Positions 22,236 through 31,460 of a stretch of 64,000 nucleotides of DNA are shown piece after piece. Position numbers and translations under genes: made by a program. Within the stretch, counting starts at the first letter, position 1. Each line of letters starts with the position of its first letter. The notes below the pieces were generated by a model. That model did no database searches. It was given only the letters and a program-made list of their open reading frames with translations, and was not told the DNA's origin. This stretch comes from Adenophora triphylla var. japonica (Eukaryota > Streptophyta > Magnoliopsida > Asterales > Campanulaceae), in NCBI GenBank assembly GCA_022495995.1, contig JAFEMH010006978.1, forward strand, positions 1-64,000, in the 5' to 3' direction.

Positions 22236-22640
22236 GAAGAAAATAAGTGGCAATTATTTTTCGATGGCGCAGCCAACAAGAGAGGGTTCGGCATCGGAAT
22301 GTTGTTGGTAGACCCTGACGACATCTATACTCCGCTGGCAATACGTCTTGACTTTGACGCCACCAACAACACCGGGGAATATGAGGCTTGTATAGCGGGG
22401 CTTGAGGCAGCCATAGAACGCAACGTGACCGAACTCGAGGTATTTGGGGACTCATAGTTAATCATCAATCAGACACTGAAAAAGTGGAGGATCCAAGATC
22501 CAACCCTTCAAAGATACAGTGCCCACCTCCAAGAGTTGGCGCAACAATTTCATGATATCTCATTCCACTATCTTCCTAGAGACAAAAACTGGTTTGCTGA
22601 CGCATTGGCTACACTCGCTTCCTTGGTCGAAATCCCTAAA
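22236..22640 (+). pseudogene. Second, archaeal-type RNase H of E4
   Basis: A second RNase H lies between the first one and integrase: WQLFFDGAANKRGFGIGML (first Asp), DATNNTGEYEACIAGLEAA (Glu), LEVFGDS (second Asp), and the C-terminal LPRDKNWFADALATLASL block. A dual RNase H with the added aRNH copy is the diagnostic feature of the Tat clade. A TAG at 22456 replaces the Gln of GDSQLIINQ (CAG>TAG in the same frame). The E7 copy has CAG there but a mutated first Asp. Confidence 0.85.
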
Positions 22641-24015
22641 GGAAAGGCAGTCAAACCCTTCAAAATAACACGACGCTCAACTCCTGCCTACTGTGTCGTT
22701 ATAGATCTCCATGACTGCAAAGACAAATGGTTATCCGAATGTGCCATTGTTGAGAACTCCGAAGAGAAACCATGGTACCAGAATATTTGGCATTTCATCC
22801 TAGATGGAACCATCCCACCTGAGACAGACCAGAAGACTCAGATCGCCCTTAAGAGGTTGGCCGCTAATTACGTCATCATTGATGGCCGTCTATTCAAGAA
22901 ACATTCCCAAGGAAACCTCCTTTGTGCCACCGAGGAAGAGGCCCGAGAAATAATGGACCATGTTCATCAAGGCATATGTGGAACCCACATGAGCGGAAAC
23001 ATGCTCGCCAAAAAAATCATCAGACAAGGGTACTTTTGGCTAACCATGGAAGTCGACTGTACCAAAATGGTCAAGAAGCGCCATAAGTGTCAGATACACG
23101 CCAACCTTCAGCATGCGCCACCTTCCTTGCTGTACCCTATGACTTCTCCTTGGTCGTTCTCGACATGGGGGATAGATGTAATTGGAAAGGTCACGCCCAC
23201 AGGGGCCAATGGGCACTGCTTCTTCCTAGTAGCCATCGACTATTTCACTAAATGGGTCGAGGCCGCCTCCTACAAGGTTTTGAATGCCAGAAAGGTTGCA
23301 GAATTCATCAAATACAACATCATATGTCGATACGGGGTCCCGCAAGAGATGATATCCGATAATGGCTCACACTTCGAGAAGGAAACCGATCACCTCCTGA
23401 CCGAATACAAAATCACAAGGCACAAGTTATCTCCTTACAGGCCTCAAACGAATGGAGCAGTTGAAGCCGCAAATAAGACAATCGAAACCATCATCAGAAA
23501 AATGGTAATCACTGGGAAAGACTGGCCCGACAAGTTACTCTTCGCACTGTGGGGATACCGCACTTCAGTCCGAACAGCCACAGGAGAGACTCCCTACGCC
23601 CTCACATTCGGAATGGAGGCTGTCTTGCCAATAGAATTGGAAATACCATCACTAAGGGTTCTCCTAGAAAACCAAGTGAATGAAGTCGATTGGTTAGAAA
23701 GCAGATACGAAGAGTTAGCCTTGCTAGACGAAAGGAGGTTGAAAGCAGCCGAGCTCACCCGAGCTTACAAAAAGGAGAATGGCAAGAGCTTTCAACAAAA
23801 AGGTCAAGACAAGGAATATCAGAGTAGGCGACCTGGTTCTCATTGAGCATCGTCCTGGACCTTTCAACCCGCTAGGCAAGTGGGGACCAAGATGAATAGG
23901 ACCCTACATTGTGAAGAAAATATTCTCTGGGGGAGCCCTTCAGCTGGTGGACCTAGACGGAGATCAGCTACCGAAGCCGGTCAACATGGACAAGCTCAAG
24001 AAATACTTCGCGTGA
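22641..24015 (+). pseudogene. Integrase of E4
   Basis: The integrase inserts the DNA copy. The zinc-binding part is HVHQGICGTH (about 22962) ... KKRHKCQIH (about 23075); the first Cys of the usual CxxC is Arg here, while E7 keeps CHKC. The core shows WGIDVIG (Asp, about 23168), ISDNGSHF (Asp, about 23352) and GAVEAANKTIE (Glu, about 23460), a complete D,D-35-E set. The C-terminal domain (RVGDLVL...PLGKWGPR...GPYIV) is reached after a frameshift near 23768; a TGA replaces the Trp of PRW at about 23893. The frame ends YFA at TGA 24013-24015. Confidence 0.85.
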
Positions 24016-24045
24016 CTTGGCCCCTTAAAAAGAAAATAAAAAGCG

Positions 24046-24148
24046 CTCGCTAGGTTGAAAATCCCGAAGGGGATGGCCTAGGCAAAAATTAGAGCTTGCA
24101 CAAGAAAAGAAGCCCGCTAGATTGAAAACCTGAAGAGGCAGTCTAGGC
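24046..24148 (+). ncRNA. Paired hairpins just after the E4 pol stop
   Basis: Two related hairpins begin about 35 nt after the pol stop. Copy 1: CTAGG (24050-24054)/CCTAG (24077-24081) outer, ATCCC (24061-24065)/GGGAT (24070-24074) inner. Copy 2: CTAGA (24117-24121)/TCTAG (24142-24146) outer, CCT/AGG inner. Each outer stem is followed by GCAAAA. Paired changes between copies keep both stems. Confidence 0.5.
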
Positions 24149-24184
24149 AAAAGAAAGGGTGTGCATAAAAAAAAAGGGGCCTTG

Positions 24185-24196
24185 TCTCGCGCGAGA
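24185..24196. repeat. Perfect palindrome TCTCGCGCGAGA, post-pol copy (E4)
   Basis: 12-bp perfect palindrome between the hairpin pair and the pseudoknot motif. Nine perfect copies are present in the window. The decayed E7 equivalent is TCCCGCGAGAGA at 58647-58658. Confidence 0.8.
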
Positions 24197-24240
24197 TTAC
24201 CCTCGGCCTGAAACCATATTTTGTCATTTTTCTCAAAAAT

Positions 24241-24313
24241 GAACTACGTTAGACCTGAGCCTCTTATTTAATTGCTGTAAAAGAGGAACGTAGGCAGCCT
24301 TCGGGTTCGGTCT
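24241..24313 (+). ncRNA. Pseudoknot-like RNA motif, E4 post-pol copy
   Basis: CTACGTT (24244-24250)/AACGTAG (24287-24293); CCTCTT (24260-24265)/AAGAGG (24281-24286); AGACC (24251-24255)/GGTCT (24309-24313). All three helices differ in sequence from the leader copy yet remain fully complementary. Confidence 0.6.
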
Positions 24314-24487
24314 AATCAAATAAATAAATCTAAATTTGTCCTTTTATTAATCAAATGCATTTTATTAATGACAAAAGGGAAATCCTAACCACAACGACTA
24401 ATTTGCTAAGCTTACAATCTTGAAAAAAAATACTAATAAAATAAAACTATTGATCTATCAAAGCAATCTCTTGGTACTCCTTAAGAT

Positions 24488-25984
24488 CTAGCCTTTCATT
24501 GACTTGGTAGGCCGGCGAACATAATCACCACCATCTTCGCGATCCTTCTTGCGCTTTGGGCCCTTCGAAGCAGAATATCCCTCGAGACGATCAAAGACGG
24601 ACTCCAAAAGCCTCTTGAAGACATTGGGCCTATCTAAAGCTTGCGTCTTTCCAGGCATCCCTTTGCCTCGTCTCTTGTACCAATCCCCATCAAGAAAATC
24701 CTGAGTTGGATCGGTCCGCACATTAGCAGGATCAGACTGAGCCTCGCTCCTTCGCAAAATACTGCTAGCTACAAAAGAATCCCCTAGCAGTGAAAGCCGC
24801 AGATCATCAATCTTCTCCACACTAGGGTGACCGGTATGAAGGAACCAATCCAAATACTTGTCAGAGAAGAAGACACTTGCATTAAAAGTCCGAAGGTTTG
24901 ACCAGCGATCCCGACTTGTTCCTTTCCCCCATGCTTGAGCTAGCACCTGCGCAAACTCTACACCAATATAAGACACATCATGAGAGGCCCCGTCGAAAAG
25001 ATAAGTATCCTACTGCTGACCAAACTGACGGAGCACCCGCTTGGGAAAATAAAAGGAGGAATCTCGTAAACCCGGAAGAACAACCCTGTCAAAACCCTTG
25101 GTATTGGCAACATACTTGTTCAATCTCCAATAAGGTGGACACCAAAGAATATCAGCAGTTACAGTCTTCGCAATCAGCTCGGCCCATTCATCCGCTACAA
25201 GATCCTTGATCAACAACTTTCGTGTATGTTATGTGAAAGGGGAATATTCCAACGGGGGAACTACCAACTTGAGATGCTCCCTAAGCCAAATAGTCAAAAA
25301 AAGAGGACTCCCTTGGGTCATGGCACCGGTTTTATGCAGCTCATCAAGACCATGCAGGGTTTCACCCAAGATTAGCGGAATAATGTTCCTAGAACGTTTC
25401 CTAGCCTGCAGAACAATTTCCAACAATTGGGAATCGACCAAGCCATCCCTACACGTGAATAAAACATCTCCGAAAAGAGAAAGAGCCAGAAAGTTCCATT
25501 TGTAGACATGAAAGGCATCATCATACGAATCTTCGTTGAATCGCTCAGGAAAAGAAGAACAATCTACCCACCTGCGGTGAACCAACTCGTAGCAAGTATC
25601 AAGGGGGATCCCTAGCAATTCATTCAAGGCCTCTGAATGATTCCTATTGTATTTAGGAACAGTAATCTCACCCGTAAAAGGCATATCCAAGATAATGGCA
25701 AATTCTTCCACAGTAGGCACCATCTCATTCAAAGAAAAATTGAAAAGATGGACAGAGGGATCCCAAAATTGAGCGGCACCCTGCAAGAGATTCCAATCCG
25801 GTTGGAGGTTCTTCAAGGTGAAAAGGATTCTGAATCCGAATTCTGCTATAAACCTATTACGAGATCGGTTGCGAAACGACCTCACAAAATCTCTTGATGC
25901 TTGCTTGAAAGATTCAACCACTTCAGACGATAAAGAAAAATCATCGACAATCATGGACGTTGGGGAGATCTCCTTGAAAGCCAT
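24488..25984 (-). pseudogene. Antisense gene 1 of E4 (499 codons, two stops)
   Basis: Antisense to the element RNA, ATG at 25982-25984, stop TAG at 24488-24490. The frame of 1,497 nt matches the E7 copy (58944-60440) exactly in length. N-terminal half: FRILFTLKNLQPDWNLLQGA, FWDPSVHLFNFSLNEMVPTV, EEFAIILDMPFTGEI, resembling the plant-specific domain often called DUF7745, a relative of plant mobile domains. Middle: WCPPYWRLNKYVANT. C-terminus basic (RKKDREDGGDYVRRPTK). Two in-frame stops: TAA for Tyr near 25226 and TAG for Gln near 25009. Function unknown; such antisense ORFs are known in Tat elements. Domain naming is from memory and needs a profile search. Confidence 0.75.
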
Positions 25985-26083
25985 GGATCACAGGGTTGAA
26001 AAAGAAGACAAGAACTTTACCCTAACAGAATATATCTAGAGTTTGAAAGGCTAGGATGTGTTATCTGGCCGGACTACAGGGTG

Positions 26084-26091
26084 TTTTTATA
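26084..26091 (-). promoter_or_regulatory. TATA box of antisense gene 1 (E4)
   Basis: TATAAAAA on the minus strand, 100 nt upstream of the ATG at 25984. The palindrome pair at 26149-26160 and 26168-26179 lies about 60 nt further upstream. E7 has TATATATAAA in the same place. Confidence 0.55.
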
Positions 26092-26148
26092 AGGAAAACT
26101 GACAAAATCCTGTTCGAAGAAGGAAGAGGATTCTGCCTGGGTAGCGTG

Positions 26149-26179
26149 TCTCGCGCGAGATGCCTTGTCCCGCGCGATA
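26149..26179. repeat. Palindrome pair upstream of antisense gene 1 (E4)
   Basis: Perfect TCTCGCGCGAGA (26149-26160) and, 7 nt on, TCCCGCGCGATA (26168-26179). Conserved at 60606-60636 in E7. Confidence 0.75.
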
Positions 26180-26516
26180 CATCGCCACGGCAAAACAGCA
26201 ACAGTTCTGCACAAATGACAATCTAGCCCCGACTTGACGAAGCAAGTCTCGAAAAACCTGCACGTACAGTTCCTAACACGTAGTGCAGCACCAAAATTAA
26301 GCTCAAAGTTGTGGCCTAGATGGCCATTCCATTTCTAACAGCGAAAAGTCGAGAAAGTTAAAAAATTAACTAATTAGACCTAGGATTAGGAATTAAGAAA
26401 ACCAAGTTTTTGCGCTATCTACTTGCTAACAGGTACCAAAAGAAAAGAAAAATTGTCTGGGCCCACACGGCCAATATTTACAAATCATCAGAAATCATAC
26501 AGAGAGAAAAGGGGGA
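26180..26516. other. Spacer between the two antisense genes of E4
   Basis: About 340 nt with no ORF or repeat that I recognise. It should hold the upstream promoter of antisense gene 1 and the 3' UTR of antisense gene 2, since both run on the minus strand. Confidence 0.5.
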
Positions 26517-28772
26517 TCAAGCCATCAGGTCACCCGAACCGCCGGCACCTCCGCCTTCATCACCATGGGGGTCACCATCCCTCCTCGACCTCTTAGCTCC
26601 ACAAGTCGGAGTCACCGCAGAGGCCACCGTCGAATCCGCGAAGGATGCCTTCTGGAATAGCCTCTCAGACAGGTCCGACACCAGGGCCATTAGTCCCGCC
26701 ATCTTGGTCGCTCCACGGTTGTAATCGGCCGCGGACATAGTGACCTGACAACAAAAGAAAAGAAATGCTCAGATAAAGTCGGACATATACACTTATATGC
26801 ACGAGTACGTGAAATAGTGAACACAGAAACATACCGAGGAGACATCGGGTGGAAGGCGGTAACCCTCGGGAATATGATCCAGAGTCGGGATGTGGCCCAT
26901 CATAGGCATACTCCCCATCATATACGTGTAGCTCAGAGGACTGAAATCTGGCACGAAGGGCAGAGAACCAGCAGACTGGGAAGAAGTGCTAGGGGCTGAT
27001 GAACCTGAGACAGAGGCAGAGGCGGAACCACGAGCAAGCGACCGCCTAGCACCCACCAGAAGGGGACCCATCAGTCAAGGCAAGAACTCCGCATATGAGG
27101 CTCCTCGAACAACACGAGTCGTAGCCGCGCAACCCACCATGAGAGCAGCATAACCATCATCAGGAATATAGTGGGTGGGGTACATCGCCCTCGGCGAATC
27201 CGTTGGCACCCTATACGGCAGTCTACCCCGGCCATGCTGTGGGAAGACTCGCTCGCCCAAGTACATGGTATCCCCCTCCAGACATACCATCATCCTCTGC
27301 ATCGCGGTGGCATCCCAAGCACGGTGGACCTCCCGCTCCACCAGGGTCCATGGATAAAGGCCCAGTCGCTCATACTCAAAGGTGTCCATCATGGCCCGTG
27401 CCTCTGCAACTGTCAGGGTCCACTCCTGATCCTCCTCCTCATGAATACTTCGATTGGGTGGCTCCACCTCCTGATATCCGGAAACAAAGGGGTCCGGCTC
27501 TCCAGCTCAAACTTGTACAGTCCAAAGACAACGTAGCCCCATATCTGCACAAAAAACAGAACAGATTCAGTAAGAAGTACAGTCAAAGACTATAGATAAA
27601 GGTCAGAAACATAAACAAGAGCATACCTCCCAAGCATAAGAATACCCCGACAGGGTCTCCTTGGTGTGCCTACATGCCTCATCCATGGCGTGATAACAGA
27701 AGGCCAGCCCCGCTAAGCCCCAATCATAGGTACTCACCTCATCCAAATTCACCAACAAACCCAAAAGAGAAAGATGGACCGTAGAAGAGTGGTTCACAAA
27801 GAAGGTCTCAGAAAGAATATACCAAAGGGCACCTCGCACCAATCGATCAGTGTTCACATTTAGATTAAGAGCATAATCCTCAATCTGACCACGGAGAGGG
27901 GATAGCTCAGCAGCAAATCCCTTAACCTTGTTAGGGACGAAACTGATCAACTGTCTCCACACAGTAGGGCCCGCAGGCTTATAACCCACAGTCTTCGGAA
28001 GGGGTTCGCCGGCAAACTTTAGCCCCGTGATAGCAAGAAAGTCCGTCGAAGTCATAGTGGCTTCCCCGAAGCGCAAATGCACGGTGTGGGTAGTATCCCA
28101 CCACCTCTCCCTGATCGCCTGAAGAACTTGGGGAGTCCGTCTCATCCCCTGAAGGTTATCAACGAAGGTCAAAAGCCCCATTTGGGCCATCCTAGCTCAA
28201 ACACCATCTAAGCCTTTGACTTTGTCCCACAATGCTCGGGCCAATTTTGGGCTCCCACAGCAATTTTTCGTTGGCCTATACGCCTGCAAAACAGAGAAAG
28301 AGCAAAAGGGCAATGTTAGAAATCATTCCATGGCATAAATTCAAAGGAATAGAAGAATATTCTCATTGAGGCATTTCATTGAACACCTGGCATGCGCACA
28401 AGAAAAGCTTGCCTAAAGATGCAATTGATGACCCGAATCAACCTCTCCTACAATCCATGATATGTAGTAGACTCATACGCACACAATGCAACAACAATCA
28501 TCCAACAAATTCAACAGAAAGTGAAGCATGAAAGATAGAACCACGTTCTAGGCAAAAAGCAAAGAAACTGCCATTGATGAAGTTTGAAATCAAGAAAGAA
28601 TGGATTCAAAGGCAATGCAATACAAGAAACAAGAATTGAGAGAGAAGCTCTTACCAAACCTTCCCGAACAGCGATAGAAATATGCACGTCCCTATCAAAA
28701 GTAAGGTCGTCACGGGGGTAATCTTTTCCTAGCAAGTAACTCCCCAAAATTGGATTTTTAACCTTCTTGAGC
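26517..28772 (-). pseudogene. Antisense gene 2 of E4: four-exon plant-mobile-domain gene
   Basis: Exons on the minus strand, each bounded by GT...AG: exon 1 about 28772-28655 (donor GTAAGAG), exon 2 28283-27627 (donor GTATGC), exon 3 27544-26835 (donor GTATGT), exon 4 26744-26517 (stop). The joints I could check (exons 2-3 and 3-4) are phase 0. Exon 2 encodes GLLTFVDNLQGM, RERWWDTTHTVHLRFGEATM, FLAITGLKFAGEP and AFCYHAMDEACRHTK, the pattern of the aminotransferase-like plant mobile domain. Exon 3 continues EWTLTVAEARAMMDTFEYER; exon 4 ends with a basic KRSRRDGD tail. Damage: TGA for Arg at about 28203 (CGA>TGA), a 1-nt frameshift near 27460, and TGA near 27072. The start codon is unclear. Splice sites are conserved in E7. 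Confidence 0.7.
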
Positions 28773-29215
28773 CATCGATTGTGGAGGAAGGAGGGATTGA
28801 GAGTTGATTGGAAGGAGGAATCAACAAGCAATTCACGAAAAATTTGCAGAGAAAAATGCCTTGGCTCGAGCTAGGGAGGGAATTTGAAAAGAGGAGATTC
28901 AAATTAAAATAGCAGTTGCTATTATATGTTGCCTCGACAGTGGATATCCCGCACGGTATATCTTATCTCGCGCGAGATATGCCTTCGGGAATTTGACAAA
29001 ATTGTCCCCGACAATAAGCGTCTACGCAATGTCAAAATTCAAAATTTTGACACATTTACCCTTGGAAATGATACACTAGCAAGGAAACGTGGAAAAATTG
29101 GCACCGCAGTCACGGAACGAGCCAAACGTGACATACGCATGATCACCCGGTACGGCACAAGTCGCCCGAAAACCAATTGATCCAAAGATCAATTCATTCC
29201 ACATGATTCAAAGCC
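28773..29215. other. Upstream region of antisense gene 2 (E4)
   Basis: Holds the palindrome pair TCCCGCACGGTA (28947-28958) and perfect TCTCGCGCGAGA (28966-28977), and a weak TATAAT on the minus strand near 28922. The rest is conserved in E7 (63300-63600) but non-coding. Confidence 0.5.
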
Positions 29216-29540
29216 CAGAAAGGTGAATCATCAAAAGAAAAGCCCGGTCCAATGCCCAGACAGGTGGATCGTCATCAGAAAAAGCCTGGTCCAATGCCCA
29301 GACAGGTGGATCGTCATCAGAAAAGCTCGGTCTAATGCCCAGACAGGTGGATCGTCATCAGAAAAGCCTGGTCCAACACCCAGACAGGTGGATCGTCATC
29401 ACAAAAGCCCAATTCAACGCCCAAACAAGTGGATCATCATCGTAAAAGCCCGATTCAATGCCCAAACAGGTGAATCATCATCCTCAAAAAAGCCCAATTC
29501 GGAGCCCAGACAGGCAAATCGTCACAAAACCGATAGGACT
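29216..29540. repeat. Tandem array of 41-bp units, E4 3' region
   Basis: About eight units of 41 bp containing AGGTGGATCGTCATCAGAAA and a CCAATGCCCAGAC block. Related arrays occur in E7 (63610-63960) and, inverted and longer, in E6 (46720-47285). Frames across it are artefacts of the period. Confidence 0.85.
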
Positions 29541-29752
29541 CAAAGGACCGGACTGGTAAGTCTTTGTTTTCTAACACATTTCCTCGCAGGTTCGGAACCC
29601 AGACAGGCGAATCTTCAGACAGGCAGGTATATTCAGAATTGGGTCTTGATTTGATTCCTCAGTATGAGTTTACCTTTTCATAAACAAAATCTCCTCGATT
29701 TTTAAAATGATTTTCAAAATACCTAAAACAGCCTTTTCGTGTTTTGGAGTCG

Positions 29753-29810
29753 AACTACGTTATGGTCTGATTCTCCGATAGAGATACGTAGGAAGCCGCG
29801 CGGCCCGACC
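29753..29810 (+). ncRNA. Pseudoknot-like RNA motif, E4 3' copy
   Basis: CTACGT (29755-29760)/ACGTAG (29786-29791); TCTC (29772-29775)/GAGA (29781-29784); GGTC (29764-29767)/GACC (29807-29810). It lies 75 nt before the 3' LTR. Confidence 0.55.
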
Positions 29811-29872
29811 ATCCCGATGTTCAGAATGATGTCTTTTCTATCATTGACATGACTTCTTTCATAAGACTTGTC

Positions 29873-29884
29873 GACGAGGGGCTC
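29873..29884 (+). promoter_or_regulatory. Polypurine tract of E4
   Basis: GACGAGGGGCTC directly before the 3' LTR start TGTAGACACC. Expected primer site for plus-strand DNA synthesis. Confidence 0.6.
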
Positions 29885-30854
29885 TGTAGACACCCCATTC
29901 TGAACCCATCGGATCACATTTATACCACTCTAAGTCTCGCTTTGAGTCAAGAAGTAGAAATCCACCATTTCATCATGTTTCGTTAAGTTTTGACTAACCA
30001 CCATTAGTTTGGGACTAAACTGCATACGAGATAACGGGGAAAGGACAGAATTGTCCACAGACAACAATACCCCGCGTGGAATGGCGTGTCTCGCGCGAGA
30101 TATTGTCATTCTATAGCATGTAGATGACAGTTTCCTCATCGATTTCAACCTCTTTTCGGGATAAAACTTTATCCATCCGGCCAACCAATGATTTTGGGAG
30201 TCTGGAACCTTCCTAGGAGTGTTTGATCTCATCCTCAACACCCCTCCACCACCTATAAATACTGGATAACTTTCAGTGTTTCAGAGATCCACAATTCTAC
30301 ACAACACACACATTTTGTTGGTTTCTCTCCCTCAAAGATTCCTACAAAATCACCCTAAAATCACCTCAAAGTTTGTTTGTCAATCTTGTTGATAAATAAA
30401 CATCAAGATCCGAGTCAAGGACTGAGGCGAAGCTCTGTCCGTGTCAAGATTCGATTCTACACTTGAGTCGAAACTCTGCCCGAATCACCTCACGCAAGGT
30501 AACCCCTAAATCCCTTTCTAATTGATTATTAGAGAGGTATAAATCCATAGAATCTAGGATCGGTCTTGAGCCTCCTTAAATCATGGGGATGGTCTCGAAG
30601 CAATCGATCCTACATTCCGTTTAACCCCGTTAAATGGATCTTTATTTATATTTTATTTGAAATCCTTTTCTTTTTCGAAAAACCTCTCTTTTCTTTAGCA
30701 AGACCGATCTCCGGATTGGGTGGAATGGGTGCTCCTTGACCTTTCCATTCCATAACCTAAGCCCCGAACCCAAATCTCTTTCAAAAATGGTTTTTCTATG
30801 TTTTCCAAACGAATAATATAGGTGGCGACTCAAAAAATCCTTCACAACGCTACA
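29885..30854 (+). repeat. 3' LTR of E4 (970 bp)
   Basis: TGTAGACACC...CGCTACA; palindrome TCTCGCGCGAGA at 30089-30100. Differs from the 5' LTR by scattered, mostly transition changes. Confidence 0.92.
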
Positions 30855-30859
30855 GTCAC
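30855..30859. repeat. Target site duplication of E4, right copy (GTCAC)
   Basis: Pairs with GTCGC at 16386-16390 with one transition. Confidence 0.75.
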
Positions 30860-31460
30860 CGATCTCTCTGAAGTTGGATCATCCCATTCCGCGTATTCAA
30901 TCCATCTAGATTGCCATATCGCGGGGAGCCTAGCCTTCCAACCCTGCATCGCCACATATCATATAGATTGTCTTTCTAGGATCACTCCGTGACCGGTCGA
31001 TTTCGACTTGGTGATCTCTCTTGTTTTTTATCAAAATAAAGCCATGTAAAATTGACCATAAAGAATGACTCAAAAAAGTCCCTTCGGAAAGTCCCTTCGG
31101 AATGACCTTTTCAGAAATTGTCCCTTCAAAAAAAATCCTTCAAACAATCTCACATGGCTTTATTTTATAAAAATCACACTATTTACTTAGTCATTAGGTT
31201 TGGATAAAGGCCTTAGAAACCCCTCAAAACGGATTCTCTGTTCTGACCAGAAATTAGGTTTAATAAAAATCGGCTTTCCGTGTGGTTGTCTCGCACGAGA
31301 CTGCGTGTCCCGTGCGGGATAATGCTTCTGTTTGCTGTGATTGAGCATGAACCCTTTAAGCCTTCTTTCGACTCATTGGGGCTAGATCTGATCCTGATTC
31401 AATCTCTGCATCTTCTCTGTCATTTTTCCAAAGCTACTCAACCTCAAGATTCCCAACACA
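30855..31460 (+). other. E3 leader, right part
   Basis: Resumes the E3 leader exactly where E4 entered (CGATCTCTCTGAAGTTGG matches E7 near 52526). It contains AAGTCCCTTCGGA short repeats near 31075 and the palindrome pair TCTCGCACGAGA (31289-31300) and TCCCGTGCGGGA (31308-31319), then runs to the gag ATG at 31461. Confidence 0.8.

Larger units (their letters stand above)
16391..30854 (+). mobile_element. E4: full-length Tat/Ogre-type Ty3 element (14,464 bp)
   Basis: Bounded by two LTRs of about 970 bp with TGTAG...CTACA ends and a 5-bp target duplication. Order: LTR, PBS, 1.27-kb leader, short gag, G-patch-like segment, RT, RNase H, archaeal-type RNase H, integrase, tandem hairpins, pseudoknot motif, antisense gene 1, antisense gene 2 (four exons), 41-bp tandem repeats, second 3' motif, polypurine tract, LTR. 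It sits inside the leader of E3, in the same orientation. The LTR pair differs by a few percent by eye, so the insertion is not fresh. The coding genes are broken by several stops and frameshifts. Confidence 0.9.

Noticed and set aside
24281..24313. tRNA-like reading of the GGTTCGG-containing segment
   Set aside because: The GGGTTCGG text recalls a T-arm, but no acceptor, D-arm or anticodon arm fits around it. The pseudoknot pairing explains the conservation better.
27171..27595. Plus-strand ORFs of about 120-130 codons opposite antisense gene 2
   Set aside because: They mirror exon 3 of the minus-strand gene. Splice sites and homologous protein blocks support the minus strand only.
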